A DNA stretch of 21,945 nt, from positions 231,757-253,701 of the forward strand of contig NVWR01000002.1 in the NCBI GenBank assembly GCA_002746275.1. The letters are read 5' to 3'. Position 1 is the first letter of the stretch, and each line of letters starts with the position of its first letter. The DNA comes from Rhodobiaceae bacterium (GTDB lineage: Bacteria > Pseudomonadota > Alphaproteobacteria > Parvibaculales > Parvibaculaceae). Positions 8,066 to 15,286 of the stretch are shown here, in pieces. The position numbers and the translations under genes were made by a program. The notes under the pieces are model-generated. The model did no database searches. It was given only the letters and a program-made list of their open reading frames with translations, and was not told the DNA's origin.

Positions 8066-8686
8066 ATGGAATTGATGATCATGACAGCCAGCACACCAAA
8101 GCCACCGACGACATTAAATGCACGGGTTGGAGCCATTGCTATTGGCGTGGCTGCTATTGGGACTGCGGCTTTGGCACTAGCGCCGGAACAACTTGCGCCA
8201 CTATCGTTACTTTCGCTTCTCATTGCCACGTTTGGCTTGTGGGCGCTCAGCGATGAAATGGGTATGAAGAAGCCCCTTGTCCGTGGGGCATTTGTCGCAT
8301 TCGCCTTTGCAGCGGCTGCAAAGTCTCAAGCCCTTCTCAACCTCGATGTTGAGGTGGTTGCACGATATTCTGTCTTCTACGCCTTCTCCGTTCTTCTCGC
8401 TCTCTTGCTCTGGTCTGCGGCATTCCTTCACCGCGAAAAGGAACTGAAAATTGTGGGGACGTTGGGAGTCGTCGCCACTGCCACACCGATCATTCTTCTT
8501 ATTGTTGGTCATGTGGTGGTTGGTGTGGGTGGGATATTTGGCATCACTGCATTATTTTCTATTGCAGATGGACCGCTTCAAACCAAGTTTGCCGCCATTG
8601 ATAACATTGACTTCATATTTTCCGGTTGGGCCATCGTCGCAAGTCTGATGCTTTGGGGTGGGTATATCCGAGCTTCGGAAGAATAA
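8066..8686 (+). CDS. Unrecognised multi-pass membrane protein
   Basis: A 206-residue protein I do not recognise. A short polar N-terminus is followed by about six hydrophobic segments (about 21-39, 43-61, 72-91, 101-121, 129-165, 182-201), joined by short loops containing DEMGMKK, LNLDVEV, HREKELK and SIADGPLQTKF. There is no signal peptide motif, no transporter signature and few charged residues inside the membrane. ATG 8066 is the first start; internal ATGs at residues 4 and 6 are alternatives, and no strong ribosome site marks any of them. It is divergent from the TetR gene and is therefore its likely target. It ends immediately before a restriction-enzyme remnant, so it may belong to acquired DNA. 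Base composition appears less GC-rich than the flanking genes. Confidence 0.7.
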   Translation: MELMIMTASTPKPPTTLNARVGAIAIGVAAIGTAALALAPEQLAPLSLLSLLIATFGLWALSDEMGMKKPLVRGAFVAFAFAAAAKSQALLNLDVEVVARYSVFYAFSVLLALLLWSAAFLHREKELKIVGTLGVVATATPIILLIVGHVVVGVGGIFGITALFSIADGPLQTKFAAIDNIDFIFSGWAIVASLMLWGGYIRASEE

Positions 8687-8923
8687 CTTCGATCAACCTG
8701 GCCTCAGAGCCGGCATGGCGAATTCGGAATATTCATCACATTGGGAGCGTATTCTTCCAATGCCCGGACGTACGAACAGATGAAACCCAATTTACGGCTG
8801 ATTGATGGCCCGGAACTGGTTGATTTGGTGATTAGGCACTACCAAAATCTGAGTTCAGCTTACCAGACCCTATTGCCGCTGCAGGCGACTTACATTCCCA
8901 AGCCGCTTCGAAGCACCGTTTAA
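8687..8923 (+). pseudogene. C-terminal remnant of an Mrr-like restriction endonuclease
   Basis: This open stretch of 78 codons has no proper ATG start at its head. Its last 65 or so residues read FGIFITLGAYSSNARTYEQ, then KPNLRLIDGPELVDLVIRHY and LLPLQATYIPKP, which resembles the extreme C-terminus of Mrr-type PD-(D/E)xK restriction proteins, as I remember that family; no search was run. The catalytic domain that should precede it is absent, and the frame is preceded directly by the stop of the membrane-protein gene. I read it as the stump left after a deletion or an insertion-excision event beside tRNA-Arg. The alternative is a small unrelated protein starting at TTG 8741 (60 residues), but no ribosome site supports that. 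Confidence 0.55.
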
Positions 8924-8936
8924 GCGATGGGAGGAA

Positions 8937-9013
8937 TGGTGCACCGGGAGGGATTCGAACCCCCGACCCCTAGATTCGTAGTCTAGTACTCTATCCAGCT
9001 GAGCTACCGGTGC
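8937..9013 (-). tRNA. tRNA-Arg (anticodon ACG)
   Basis: A 77-nt cloverleaf on the minus strand. Acceptor GCACCGG pairs with CCGGTGC, discriminator A, and the CCA tail is encoded. The D arm is GCTC/GAGT, the anticodon stem CTAGA/TCTAG with loop CTACGAA gives anticodon ACG (plus positions 8977-8979), and the T loop TTCGAAT is canonical. The first base is expected to be deaminated to inosine to read CGU, CGC and CGA. Confidence 0.97.
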
Positions 9014-9510
9014 ATCCTTCAGGCGGTGCAGCGCGAGGGCTGCGGCCTTGTCCCGCGAGCATTGCTGCCACTTGGGAGCGCCACTCATATAGGGAACCTA
9101 TTTTAAAGGCAAGCAGAGGACGGCCATCTTCCCCGCTTTTCCCTCCATACCTCCCTCAAAGTGGAATCAGCCTCCCCGAAATACGCTTTTGAGGGTCGTG
9201 AGGCGCACAATCTCACTGATTTTTCGAACTTCTGCTTTCGCCATAAGGACTTGTGGCCTAGAATCTTCTTGGTTAAATTGCATTCGCATTCGCGAAAGGC
9301 AGTTACGCGCCTTGGCGCGGCAATTTCTGAGGGGCATCGAGGCCATATTATCAAGTTTGTTGGCTGGGGATTTCGCAATCACCAGGCGGTTTTGAAAAAC
9401 CGATCACCTTGCGGTGAGTTGACGGATGCGATGATTTGGATGTTCCTCTTTAAAAAAATGCGGCAAGTGTGCCGCCGAACCGCCGGTTCTGTTATGGAAA
9501 CGGCCAAATA
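9014..9510. other. Non-coding stretch between tRNA-Arg and lipoprotein gene
   Basis: No convincing gene. Open frames at 9161-9511 (plus) and 9103-9378 (minus) have no domain-like composition or ribosome sites. The right end holds two small perfect hairpins in tandem, 9387-9402 (CGGTTTT/AAAACCG) and 9404-9417 (TCACC/GGTGA), followed by a TTGACG hexamer at 9419-9424 that could be a -35 box for the lipoprotein gene, though no good -10 follows. The left end probably holds the tRNA promoter. A small RNA cannot be excluded. Confidence 0.5.
9086..9112 (-). promoter_or_regulatory. Possible promoter of tRNA-Arg
   Basis: Minus strand TTGCCT, 15 bp, TATATG, roughly 75 bp before the mature tRNA 5' end. 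The spacer is short, so this is a tentative call. Confidence 0.35.
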
Positions 9511-10665
9511 ATGGGTGTGGATTCAAATATCATGTCGAGTCAGATCGGTTACCCAAACCTTCTCGGTTCTCCGAGCCTTCGCCTTCTGGCCCTCGGTGCC
9601 GCCCTTACCCTTGGTGGATGTTCATTCGCCGATGAGGTGATCTGGCCAACAGTTGCCGGAGACGAAACCAAGGCGGGCACAGATATTGCGCCTAGTCTGG
9701 GCACGGCAACAACCGCCGGGTTTAGCGTCACGCCGGGTCAGCCAACAGGCACCCAGGTGGGCGCACGCACAGCTCAGTTGCGCAGTGACCTTGCAGGCCT
9801 GCAGGGACAGATGAATGTCCGCAGCACCGAGCTTGAGACCATTCGCTCTCAGACCCGCACGCACGCGGATGCCTATCATGCGGGCAAAGCCGGGATTGAG
9901 GCGAAGCTTCAGGTTGGCACCACGCCAGGCAATCCGTTGCTTGTGTCGCAGTGGAACCAGACCCAGGCTGAGCTTGATCAGATGGCGCGCGACATTAACA
10001 ATATGACGGCTCTGTCGACTGTTATTGCAGGCAACGCCTCCACCGCGACTTATCTTCTGGATACGATCCAGGCGACGTTTGGTCTGTCAGGCGCGGTTGA
10101 TGCGGATCATGTTCAGCTCGAAACATTGCAGGACAACACCAAGCAGACGGTTGTCATCATCAATAGCCTGCTGGGGGAATTGCGTGAGGATACAGCGCGC
10201 CAGACCACCTATCTTGCGAACGAACGGGCGGCCCTGAACACGCTTTCAAGTGCCATCAAACGGGGACAGATTTTTGGGGGTCGCGGATTTTCTGCCACTC
10301 AGATTTCTGCACCGGCAGCACCCCGCCTGACGCAAGCGCCTCGCGCTGCGGGTGAGCTTCCCACAACACCGCCTCTCGTGGTGATCCGCTTTGATCGCCC
10401 GGATGTGGAATATGAGCGCTCTCTTTACACAGCGTTGAGCCAGGCACTTGAGCTGCGGCCTGGTGCTGAGTTCACAGTTCTGGCGGTCTCGCCTGCAGGC
10501 GGCACGGCTGCCAATGTGCAGCTGGCACAGACCGAATCGCGGTCCAATGCAGAGCGCGTATTTCAGTCCATGAGCGACATGGGCCTGCCACCTGACCGGG
10601 TACAGCTTTCAGCCACCACCAGTTCAGGTGTTGCAGCCAACGAAGTACGCATTTACGTACGCTGA
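9511..10665 (+). CDS. OmpA-like domain lipoprotein
   Basis: A 384-residue protein from ATG 9511, which has GGAAAC upstream; ATG 9532 is the alternative, and the longer frame from 9469 looks unlikely. The N-terminus is a lipoprotein signal with lipobox TLGGC (Cys37 from this start), so the mature protein is lipid-anchored, probably in the outer membrane. The middle (about 85-255) is helical and Gln/Thr/Asn-rich with coiled-coil potential. The C-terminus (about 295-384) starts VVIRFDRPDVEY and continues with an RSNAERVFQSM helix and a GLPPDRVQL segment, as in OmpA/MotB peptidoglycan-binding domains, though divergent. It may tether the outer membrane to the cell wall. It is monocistronic, ending in a strong terminator. 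The specific family is not recognised. Confidence 0.75.
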   Translation: MGVDSNIMSSQIGYPNLLGSPSLRLLALGAALTLGGCSFADEVIWPTVAGDETKAGTDIAPSLGTATTAGFSVTPGQPTGTQVGARTAQLRSDLAGLQGQMNVRSTELETIRSQTRTHADAYHAGKAGIEAKLQVGTTPGNPLLVSQWNQTQAELDQMARDINNMTALSTVIAGNASTATYLLDTIQATFGLSGAVDADHVQLETLQDNTKQTVVIINSLLGELREDTARQTTYLANERAALNTLSSAIKRGQIFGGRGFSATQISAPAAPRLTQAPRAAGELPTTPPLVVIRFDRPDVEYERSLYTALSQALELRPGAEFTVLAVSPAGGTAANVQLAQTESRSNAERVFQSMSDMGLPPDRVQLSATTSSGVAANEVRIYVR

Positions 10666-10682
10666 TCCTCTTTACGATCAAC

Positions 10683-10721
10683 AAAAACCCGGCCCTTGAA
10701 TTTCAAGAGGCCGGGTTTTTT
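10683..10721. terminator. Bidirectional intrinsic terminator
   Basis: AAAAACCCGGCC pairs perfectly with GGCCGGGTTTTT, with an inner CTTGAA/TTCAAG extension, and a T-run on each strand. It lies 17 bp after the lipoprotein gene and 17 bp beyond the stop of the convergent peptidase gene, so it can serve both. Confidence 0.92.
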
Positions 10722-10738
10722 GTGTCCTGTCGCAAGCC

Positions 10739-11782
10739 TTAGCTCTGTTTTGGGGGATAGGCATCGCGGTAGGCGATCATCTCGCCTAGCGTTTCAGCCT
10801 CATAGACGCCCCGGGCGATGGCGCGGGCGACACAATCCCCGGCATAAGTTCCAATGGCTGTGAGGTCGCGAACCCGCATCTCCTCATCAAGCTCATACGC
10901 TCCCGTTGCCAGGACAAAGATCACATCCCCATCGACGGGGGCATGGGCGGGCCGCAAGGCTCTCGCCAATCCGTCATGGGCCATCAAGGCAACTCGGTGG
11001 CATTCGGCAGCGCTCAACGCAGCATTGGTCGCCACCACGCCAATGGTTGTGTTCTGCCGGGGTCCCGCATCATCGGCCTTGGTGCCTCCCTGCCAGCCAG
11101 CATCACCGGCGGCGAGTGCGGCAACGCCAACACCGCCAAACTCTGCGTCCCGCTCAAAGGGGGCGGCCCAGAAACTGCCCGTTCCGGGCACGATCGCCGA
11201 GCCGTAAGCATTCACGGCCATCAGGGCCCCAACCTGCAGGCCATCCGCCGTGCACAGGGATGCCGACCCCGTTCCGCCGTTCAAGTTTCCTGCTTTGGCC
11301 CCGAAGCCAGCGCCCGCATTGCCAAGCGCAAAATTCTTCGCAGCAGCAGCGACGGCCTTTGCACCCAGGTCGCGGTAGGGTGGGCATTCGCCCCAACTTT
11401 TGTCACCGCCGTTCGCAAGATCAAACAGGATCGCACCGGGAACGATGGGCGCACTCACATCGGTGCTGTTGAATTTGTAGCCACGGCCCCGCGCGCCCAG
11501 CCAGGCCACCACGCCCGACCCCACATCAAGCCCGTAGACGGAGCCACCGGACAAGGTCACCGCGTCTATCACACCGCCCAGCAATCTTGAAGGGTCCAGC
11601 GCCTCGGTTTCGCGGGTGCCAGGCGCGCCCCCCATCACACTCACCGCCGCCACAACGGACTGATCTGGCAGAATGACCGTGGCGCCAGTGCGTGCCTGTC
11701 TGTCTTCCGCGTGACCAACTTTGATACCAGCCACGTCCGTGATCAAATTCAGGGGGCCGGGTTTTGGGGCGGTATTGTCCAT
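10739..11782 (-). CDS. P1-family (DmpA-type) self-processing aminopeptidase
   Basis: A 347-residue member of peptidase family P1 (S58, DmpA/L-aminopeptidase D-esterase). It begins with the typical LITDVAGIKVGHAED (13-27), then VSVMGGAPGTRETEAL and TLSGGSVYGLDVGSGV, and has GNLNGGTGSAS (165-175). These enzymes cleave themselves into two chains. Here the scissile bond is probably Asn244-Thr245 in RQNTTIGVVATNA, which would make Thr245 the nucleophile; many relatives use Ser at this spot, so the exact residue is inference. It likely hydrolyses N-terminal amino acids, amides or beta-peptides in the cytoplasm, since no signal peptide is seen. A GAGGA ribosome site precedes the ATG. It is divergent from gamma-glutamyltransferase. 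Confidence 0.9.
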   Translation of the reverse strand: MDNTAPKPGPLNLITDVAGIKVGHAEDRQARTGATVILPDQSVVAAVSVMGGAPGTRETEALDPSRLLGGVIDAVTLSGGSVYGLDVGSGVVAWLGARGRGYKFNSTDVSAPIVPGAILFDLANGGDKSWGECPPYRDLGAKAVAAAAKNFALGNAGAGFGAKAGNLNGGTGSASLCTADGLQVGALMAVNAYGSAIVPGTGSFWAAPFERDAEFGGVGVAALAAGDAGWQGGTKADDAGPRQNTTIGVVATNAALSAAECHRVALMAHDGLARALRPAHAPVDGDVIFVLATGAYELDEEMRVRDLTAIGTYAGDCVARAIARGVYEAETLGEMIAYRDAYPPKQS

Positions 11783-11969
11783 TGTGTCCTCGCGTATTCA
11801 GGATATCCCCGCGATATAGGGGAGAGGCTGCAAGCCGCGGACGCTATCGGCCTTGAGCGAAGCGGTCAATCACTTGCAAAATGCGCTAAGCTCCCAATTT
11901 AACGGGCTGGCTACCGGGCAGGCTCGTGGGCCGGTCGCCTGCTGTTTTTGGGCCTTTAGGGAGATCCTC

Positions 11970-13730
11970 ATGCGCTTTTCTCGTCTTGTCGCTGTGTTTG
12001 CCGGGGCCGCCGTCCTGCTCACGATCGTCATGTTGTGGCGCGACTATTCGCAGACCTCGGGAGAGCTGAGTACAGCGCCGGGCGATTATATGGTGTCCGC
12101 AGCCCACCCAGAAGCGGCCCAAGCCGGGTTCGACATTCTTGCGGCCGGTGGATCGGCCGTCGATGCCGCCATTGCCGTGCATTTGGTGCTGACGTTGGTT
12201 GAACCTCAATCTTCAGGGATTGGCGGTGGGGCCTACATGCTGCACTGGAATGAAGGGCAACGCGCGCTCGTGGCTTATGACGGACGGGAAACTGCCCCTG
12301 CGGGTGCCACGCCGGAACTGTTTCTCGATGAAGCGGGCAAGCCGCGCTCATTTTTTGATGCCGTGGTCACCGGCCAGTCTGTCGGTGTGCCCGGCGTGAT
12401 CGCCATGCTTCATCTTGCCCATCAGGAGCATGGTGCGCTGCCATGGGCCAGGCTGTTTGAACACGCCATCCGCCTTGCAGAAGACGGCTTCACCGTTACG
12501 CCTCGACTCAACATGATGATCGGCTGGTCCCCGGCCCTGCCTAGGCTGCCCTGGTCGCGCGCCTATTTTTTCACGGAGACCGAGGGCGAGGCACCAACTC
12601 CCTTGGCTGTGGGCACGACACTCACGAACCCGGCTTATGCAATCAGTTTGCGGCTTATCGCAGAGCAAGGACCGCAAGTGTTTTACACCGGCGAAATTGC
12701 TGAGGCGATTGTTGCCATGGTGCAGAACGCGCCGGTCCGCCCCGGCACGCTCAGCCTTGCGGACATGGCTGCCTATGTGCCGATCAAGCGCGATGCTGTC
12801 TGTCTCGCGTACCGGGCCTATTCGGTTTGTGGGATGCCCCCCTCCAGCTCTGGTGGGCTCACCAGTCTGCAAATTCTGGGCATTCTGGAAAATTTCAACA
12901 TGGGTGCCCTGCAACCGGGATCCGTGGAAGCCATCCACCTTGTTACTGAAGCAAGCCGCCTCGCCTACGCTGACCGTGATCTCTATATCGGCGATACGGA
13001 TTTCGTCGACGTGCCAGTGGCAGCCATGCTGGACGGGGCTTACCTCGCCTCACGTGCCCGGTTGATTAACCCGGGACAAAGTCTGGGCCGAGCAGAAGCC
13101 GGCCGACCAAGTGTCGCAGATCAGGCAGGCGCATTGGAAGAGAGCCTCTATGCGCCCAACGTGTCACGCTCAAGACCGTCGACCAGCCATTTCAGCATTG
13201 TTGATGGGAAGGGCAATGCGGTTTCGATGACCGCATCCGTCGAGGCGCCGTTCGGCAGCCATCTGATGGTGGGGGGGTTTTTTCTGAACAACCAGCTCAC
13301 TGACTTCTCTTTCCTGCCGGTGGTTGATGGCAAGCCCGTCGCCAATGCGGTCGCCCCGCACAAGCGCCCCCGGTCTTCCATGTCGCCAACGCTTATTTTT
13401 GATGAAGCGGGGGATTTTTATGCAGCCATTGGGTCGCCGGGCGGGAGCCGGATTATCGCCTATGTCTCGCAGACCATCGTTGGCCTGCTCGACCATGGGC
13501 TCTCCATGCAGGCCGCCATCGACCAACCGCGTCATGTGGATCGCAATGGGCCGCTTGAAATTGAAGCTGACACGGCACTGGTTGATCTTGAACAAGACCT
13601 CCAAGCGCTTGGGCATCAGGTCATCATTAAGCCGATTACCAGCGGTCTTCATGGCATCCGCCGGACCTCCGGGGGCCTGGAAGGCGGTGCAGACCCTCGG
13701 CGTGAAGGGATTGCGCTCGGCGGGTCTTAA
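11970..13730 (+). CDS. ggt: Gamma-glutamyltransferase
   Basis: A 586-residue protein from ATG 11970, which has AGGGAG upstream and begins directly with a membrane-targeting segment (about 5-22); the longer frame from 11853 is not credible. It transfers or hydrolyses the gamma-glutamyl group of glutathione and related compounds in the periplasm. Landmarks: SAAHPEAAQAGFDILAAGGS (43-62), the substrate-binding Arg105 in YDGRETAP, PSSSGGLTSLQ (291-301), the autoprocessing and nucleophilic Thr405 in PSTSHFSIVD, the TDF motif at 444-446, RSSMSPT (468-474) and IGSPGGSRI (487-495). The precursor is cleaved before Thr405 into large and small subunits. All key residues are present, so it should be active. 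The N-terminal segment may remain as an anchor because no clear cleavage site follows. Confidence 0.95.
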   Translation: MRFSRLVAVFAGAAVLLTIVMLWRDYSQTSGELSTAPGDYMVSAAHPEAAQAGFDILAAGGSAVDAAIAVHLVLTLVEPQSSGIGGGAYMLHWNEGQRALVAYDGRETAPAGATPELFLDEAGKPRSFFDAVVTGQSVGVPGVIAMLHLAHQEHGALPWARLFEHAIRLAEDGFTVTPRLNMMIGWSPALPRLPWSRAYFFTETEGEAPTPLAVGTTLTNPAYAISLRLIAEQGPQVFYTGEIAEAIVAMVQNAPVRPGTLSLADMAAYVPIKRDAVCLAYRAYSVCGMPPSSSGGLTSLQILGILENFNMGALQPGSVEAIHLVTEASRLAYADRDLYIGDTDFVDVPVAAMLDGAYLASRARLINPGQSLGRAEAGRPSVADQAGALEESLYAPNVSRSRPSTSHFSIVDGKGNAVSMTASVEAPFGSHLMVGGFFLNNQLTDFSFLPVVDGKPVANAVAPHKRPRSSMSPTLIFDEAGDFYAAIGSPGGSRIIAYVSQTIVGLLDHGLSMQAAIDQPRHVDRNGPLEIEADTALVDLEQDLQALGHQVIIKPITSGLHGIRRTSGGLEGGADPRREGIALGGS

Positions 13731-13817
13731 TTATCCGCGATCATCCGAGGCGCTTTTGTCCTGCTGAGTGTGCTATGACATCGTCAAATTTGATCCTCAT
13801 GTTTCTGGAGTAGAAAA

Positions 13818-14240
13818 ATGATCGGAAACCTCAACCATGTCGGTGTTGCGACGCCTTCCATTGAAGACAGCGTCAAGCTCTACCGCGATGTTCTGGGTGC
13901 TACAAAAATCGGCGAAAAATTCTCCATGCCTGAGCAAGGCGTGTGGGTCTGCTTCGTCGATCTGCCCAATGCGCAAATTGAACTGATCGAGCCTTATGGC
14001 GACGACAGCCCGATCCATGGATTTCTCAAGCACAACCCGGCGGGTGGTCAGCATCACATCTGCTTTGAAGTCGACGACATCATTGAAGCCCGTGATGAGA
14101 TGAAAGCCAAAGGCGCTCGCATTCTGGGCACCGGCGAACCGCGCATCGGCGCCCACGGCGTCCCCATCATCTTTGTGCACCCCAAAGACATGGGCGGTGT
14201 GCTGATCGAACTGATGCAGAAACCGGAAGCCGGGCACTGA
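13818..14240 (+). CDS. mce: Methylmalonyl-CoA epimerase (VOC family)
   Basis: A 140-residue VOC-fold protein of the size and pattern of methylmalonyl-CoA epimerase: IGNLNHVGVATPSIEDSVKL (2-21) with metal ligand His7, the second-half HHICFEVDD (79-87) with a His ligand, and VLIELMQ (128-134) with Glu131. It interconverts (S)- and (R)-methylmalonyl-CoA in propionyl-CoA breakdown, feeding succinyl-CoA to the TCA cycle. Mutase and carboxylase genes are not in the window. A GGAG ribosome site precedes the ATG. It starts 87 bp after gamma-glutamyltransferase and converges on glucokinase, with 6 bp between the two stop codons and no terminator hairpin in that gap. Other VOC activities cannot be excluded but the match is good. 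Confidence 0.88.
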   Translation: MIGNLNHVGVATPSIEDSVKLYRDVLGATKIGEKFSMPEQGVWVCFVDLPNAQIELIEPYGDDSPIHGFLKHNPAGGQHHICFEVDDIIEARDEMKAKGARILGTGEPRIGAHGVPIIFVHPKDMGGVLIELMQKPEAGH

Positions 14241-14246
14241 TAGCGA

Positions 14247-15245
14247 CTATTGCCGGAGCAGATTTACACCGATATCGAACAGTCCTTTGAGGGCCGGGTC
14301 GGGAGCCGTCACGACGTAAGTCGGGATGGTCTCTAGATAGGAACGCATTTTTCCCCGCGCCTCAAAGCGTGCCCGGAAATCTGCACCATCAAACAAGCCT
14401 CCCCATCTGGGCACAATACCGCCTGCAATGTAGATGCCCCCTGTTGCTCCCATCGTGAGGGCGACATTGGCGGCGGCGGCGCCGAGCCAGGCGGTGAAAC
14501 AGGCAACGGTCTCCGTGCTGATGGGCTCCCCCCCTGTTGCCGCGCGCGCTGCGATCTCGGCAGCGCCGACTTTTTCGAGCGCCACCCCTTCCAGTTCGCA
14601 AAGCACATCGTGCAGGGTTTCAATACCGTCGCCCGATAGAATCGTTTCGGCGTCCACCCGGCCATGACGCTCCAGCAGACATTCAAAAATGGCAAGCTCT
14701 CTCGCATTCGCAGGCGCAATATCGACATGCCCGCCTTCTCCGTCGATGAGGGCGTAGCCTCCCTCCCGGTCTGGCACGAGGCCCGCGACACCCAGGCCGG
14801 TTCCAGCCCCCAGCACACCCATGGGGCCTCGCTCATCGCGCACGCCCCCACCAATCTGTCGCAATTCATCCGGCTCAAACAATGGCAGCGCGTGGGCAAC
14901 TGCTGCAAAATCGTTCACCAGCGCCACGCTGCTTGTTCCGAGCTTGGCCGACATGCCAGCTTCCGACAAAGTCCAAGGGCAATTGGTCATGTCAATGCAG
15001 GCCCCATCTGGACCAATGATCACGGGCCCAGCCCCACAGATAGCGGCTGCACTGATGAGGGGATGCCCTGTCTCGTCCAACACCTCCTGCAAGGCATCTT
15101 CAAATGTGCTGAATGAAATGGTTTCTAGAACAAACGGCGCGGTCAGCGTTTTCACGCCCGCTTGGGCATCTGCGAACGCAAATCGCGCGTGAGTGCCGCC
15201 AATATCGGCGACCAAAATACGATGTCCGTCTTTAATCTGTTCCAT
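14247..15245 (-). CDS. glk: Glucokinase
   Basis: A 332-residue protein of the E. coli-type glucokinase family, which phosphorylates glucose to glucose-6-phosphate with ATP in the cytoplasm. Landmarks: phosphate-binding ADIGGTHARFAF (13-24), MTNCPWTLS (86-94), LVNDFAAVAHALP (109-121) with catalytic Asp112, GVLGAGTGLGVAGLV (143-157), DGEGGHVDIAP (168-178) and the C-terminal IYIAGGIVPRWGG (271-283). ATG 15245 is chosen because AAGGAG lies 7 bp upstream; a TTG at 15263 would overlap that site. The sensor kinase gene ends 41 bp upstream on the same strand, so the two are probably co-transcribed. Entner-Doudoroff partners (zwf, edd, eda), often clustered with glk in this class, are not in view. Confidence 0.93.
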   Translation of the reverse strand: MEQIKDGHRILVADIGGTHARFAFADAQAGVKTLTAPFVLETISFSTFEDALQEVLDETGHPLISAAAICGAGPVIIGPDGACIDMTNCPWTLSEAGMSAKLGTSSVALVNDFAAVAHALPLFEPDELRQIGGGVRDERGPMGVLGAGTGLGVAGLVPDREGGYALIDGEGGHVDIAPANARELAIFECLLERHGRVDAETILSGDGIETLHDVLCELEGVALEKVGAAEIAARAATGGEPISTETVACFTAWLGAAAANVALTMGATGGIYIAGGIVPRWGGLFDGADFRARFEARGKMRSYLETIPTYVVTAPDPALKGLFDIGVNLLRQ

Positions 15246-15286
15246 GAACAACTCCTTTCTCAACGAGTTGCCGCACCAAACCGGCC

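Noticed and set aside
8924..9020. Attachment-site duplication of the tRNA-Arg 3' end
   Set aside because: I looked for a second copy of the tRNA end in the window and saw none, and there is no integrase gene, so no intact integrated element can be claimed.
9161..9511. Plus-strand frame of 116 codons after tRNA-Arg
   Set aside because: No ribosome site, no domain-like composition, overlaps two small hairpins and ends in the start region of the lipoprotein gene.
11853..11969. Longer gamma-glutamyltransferase N-terminus
   Set aside because: The extra 39 residues have no family resemblance and the ATG at 11970 has a good ribosome site right before a signal-type segment.
15246..15263. TTG start for glucokinase six codons upstream
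   Set aside because: It would place the AAGGAG ribosome site inside the coding sequence; ATG 15245 is better.
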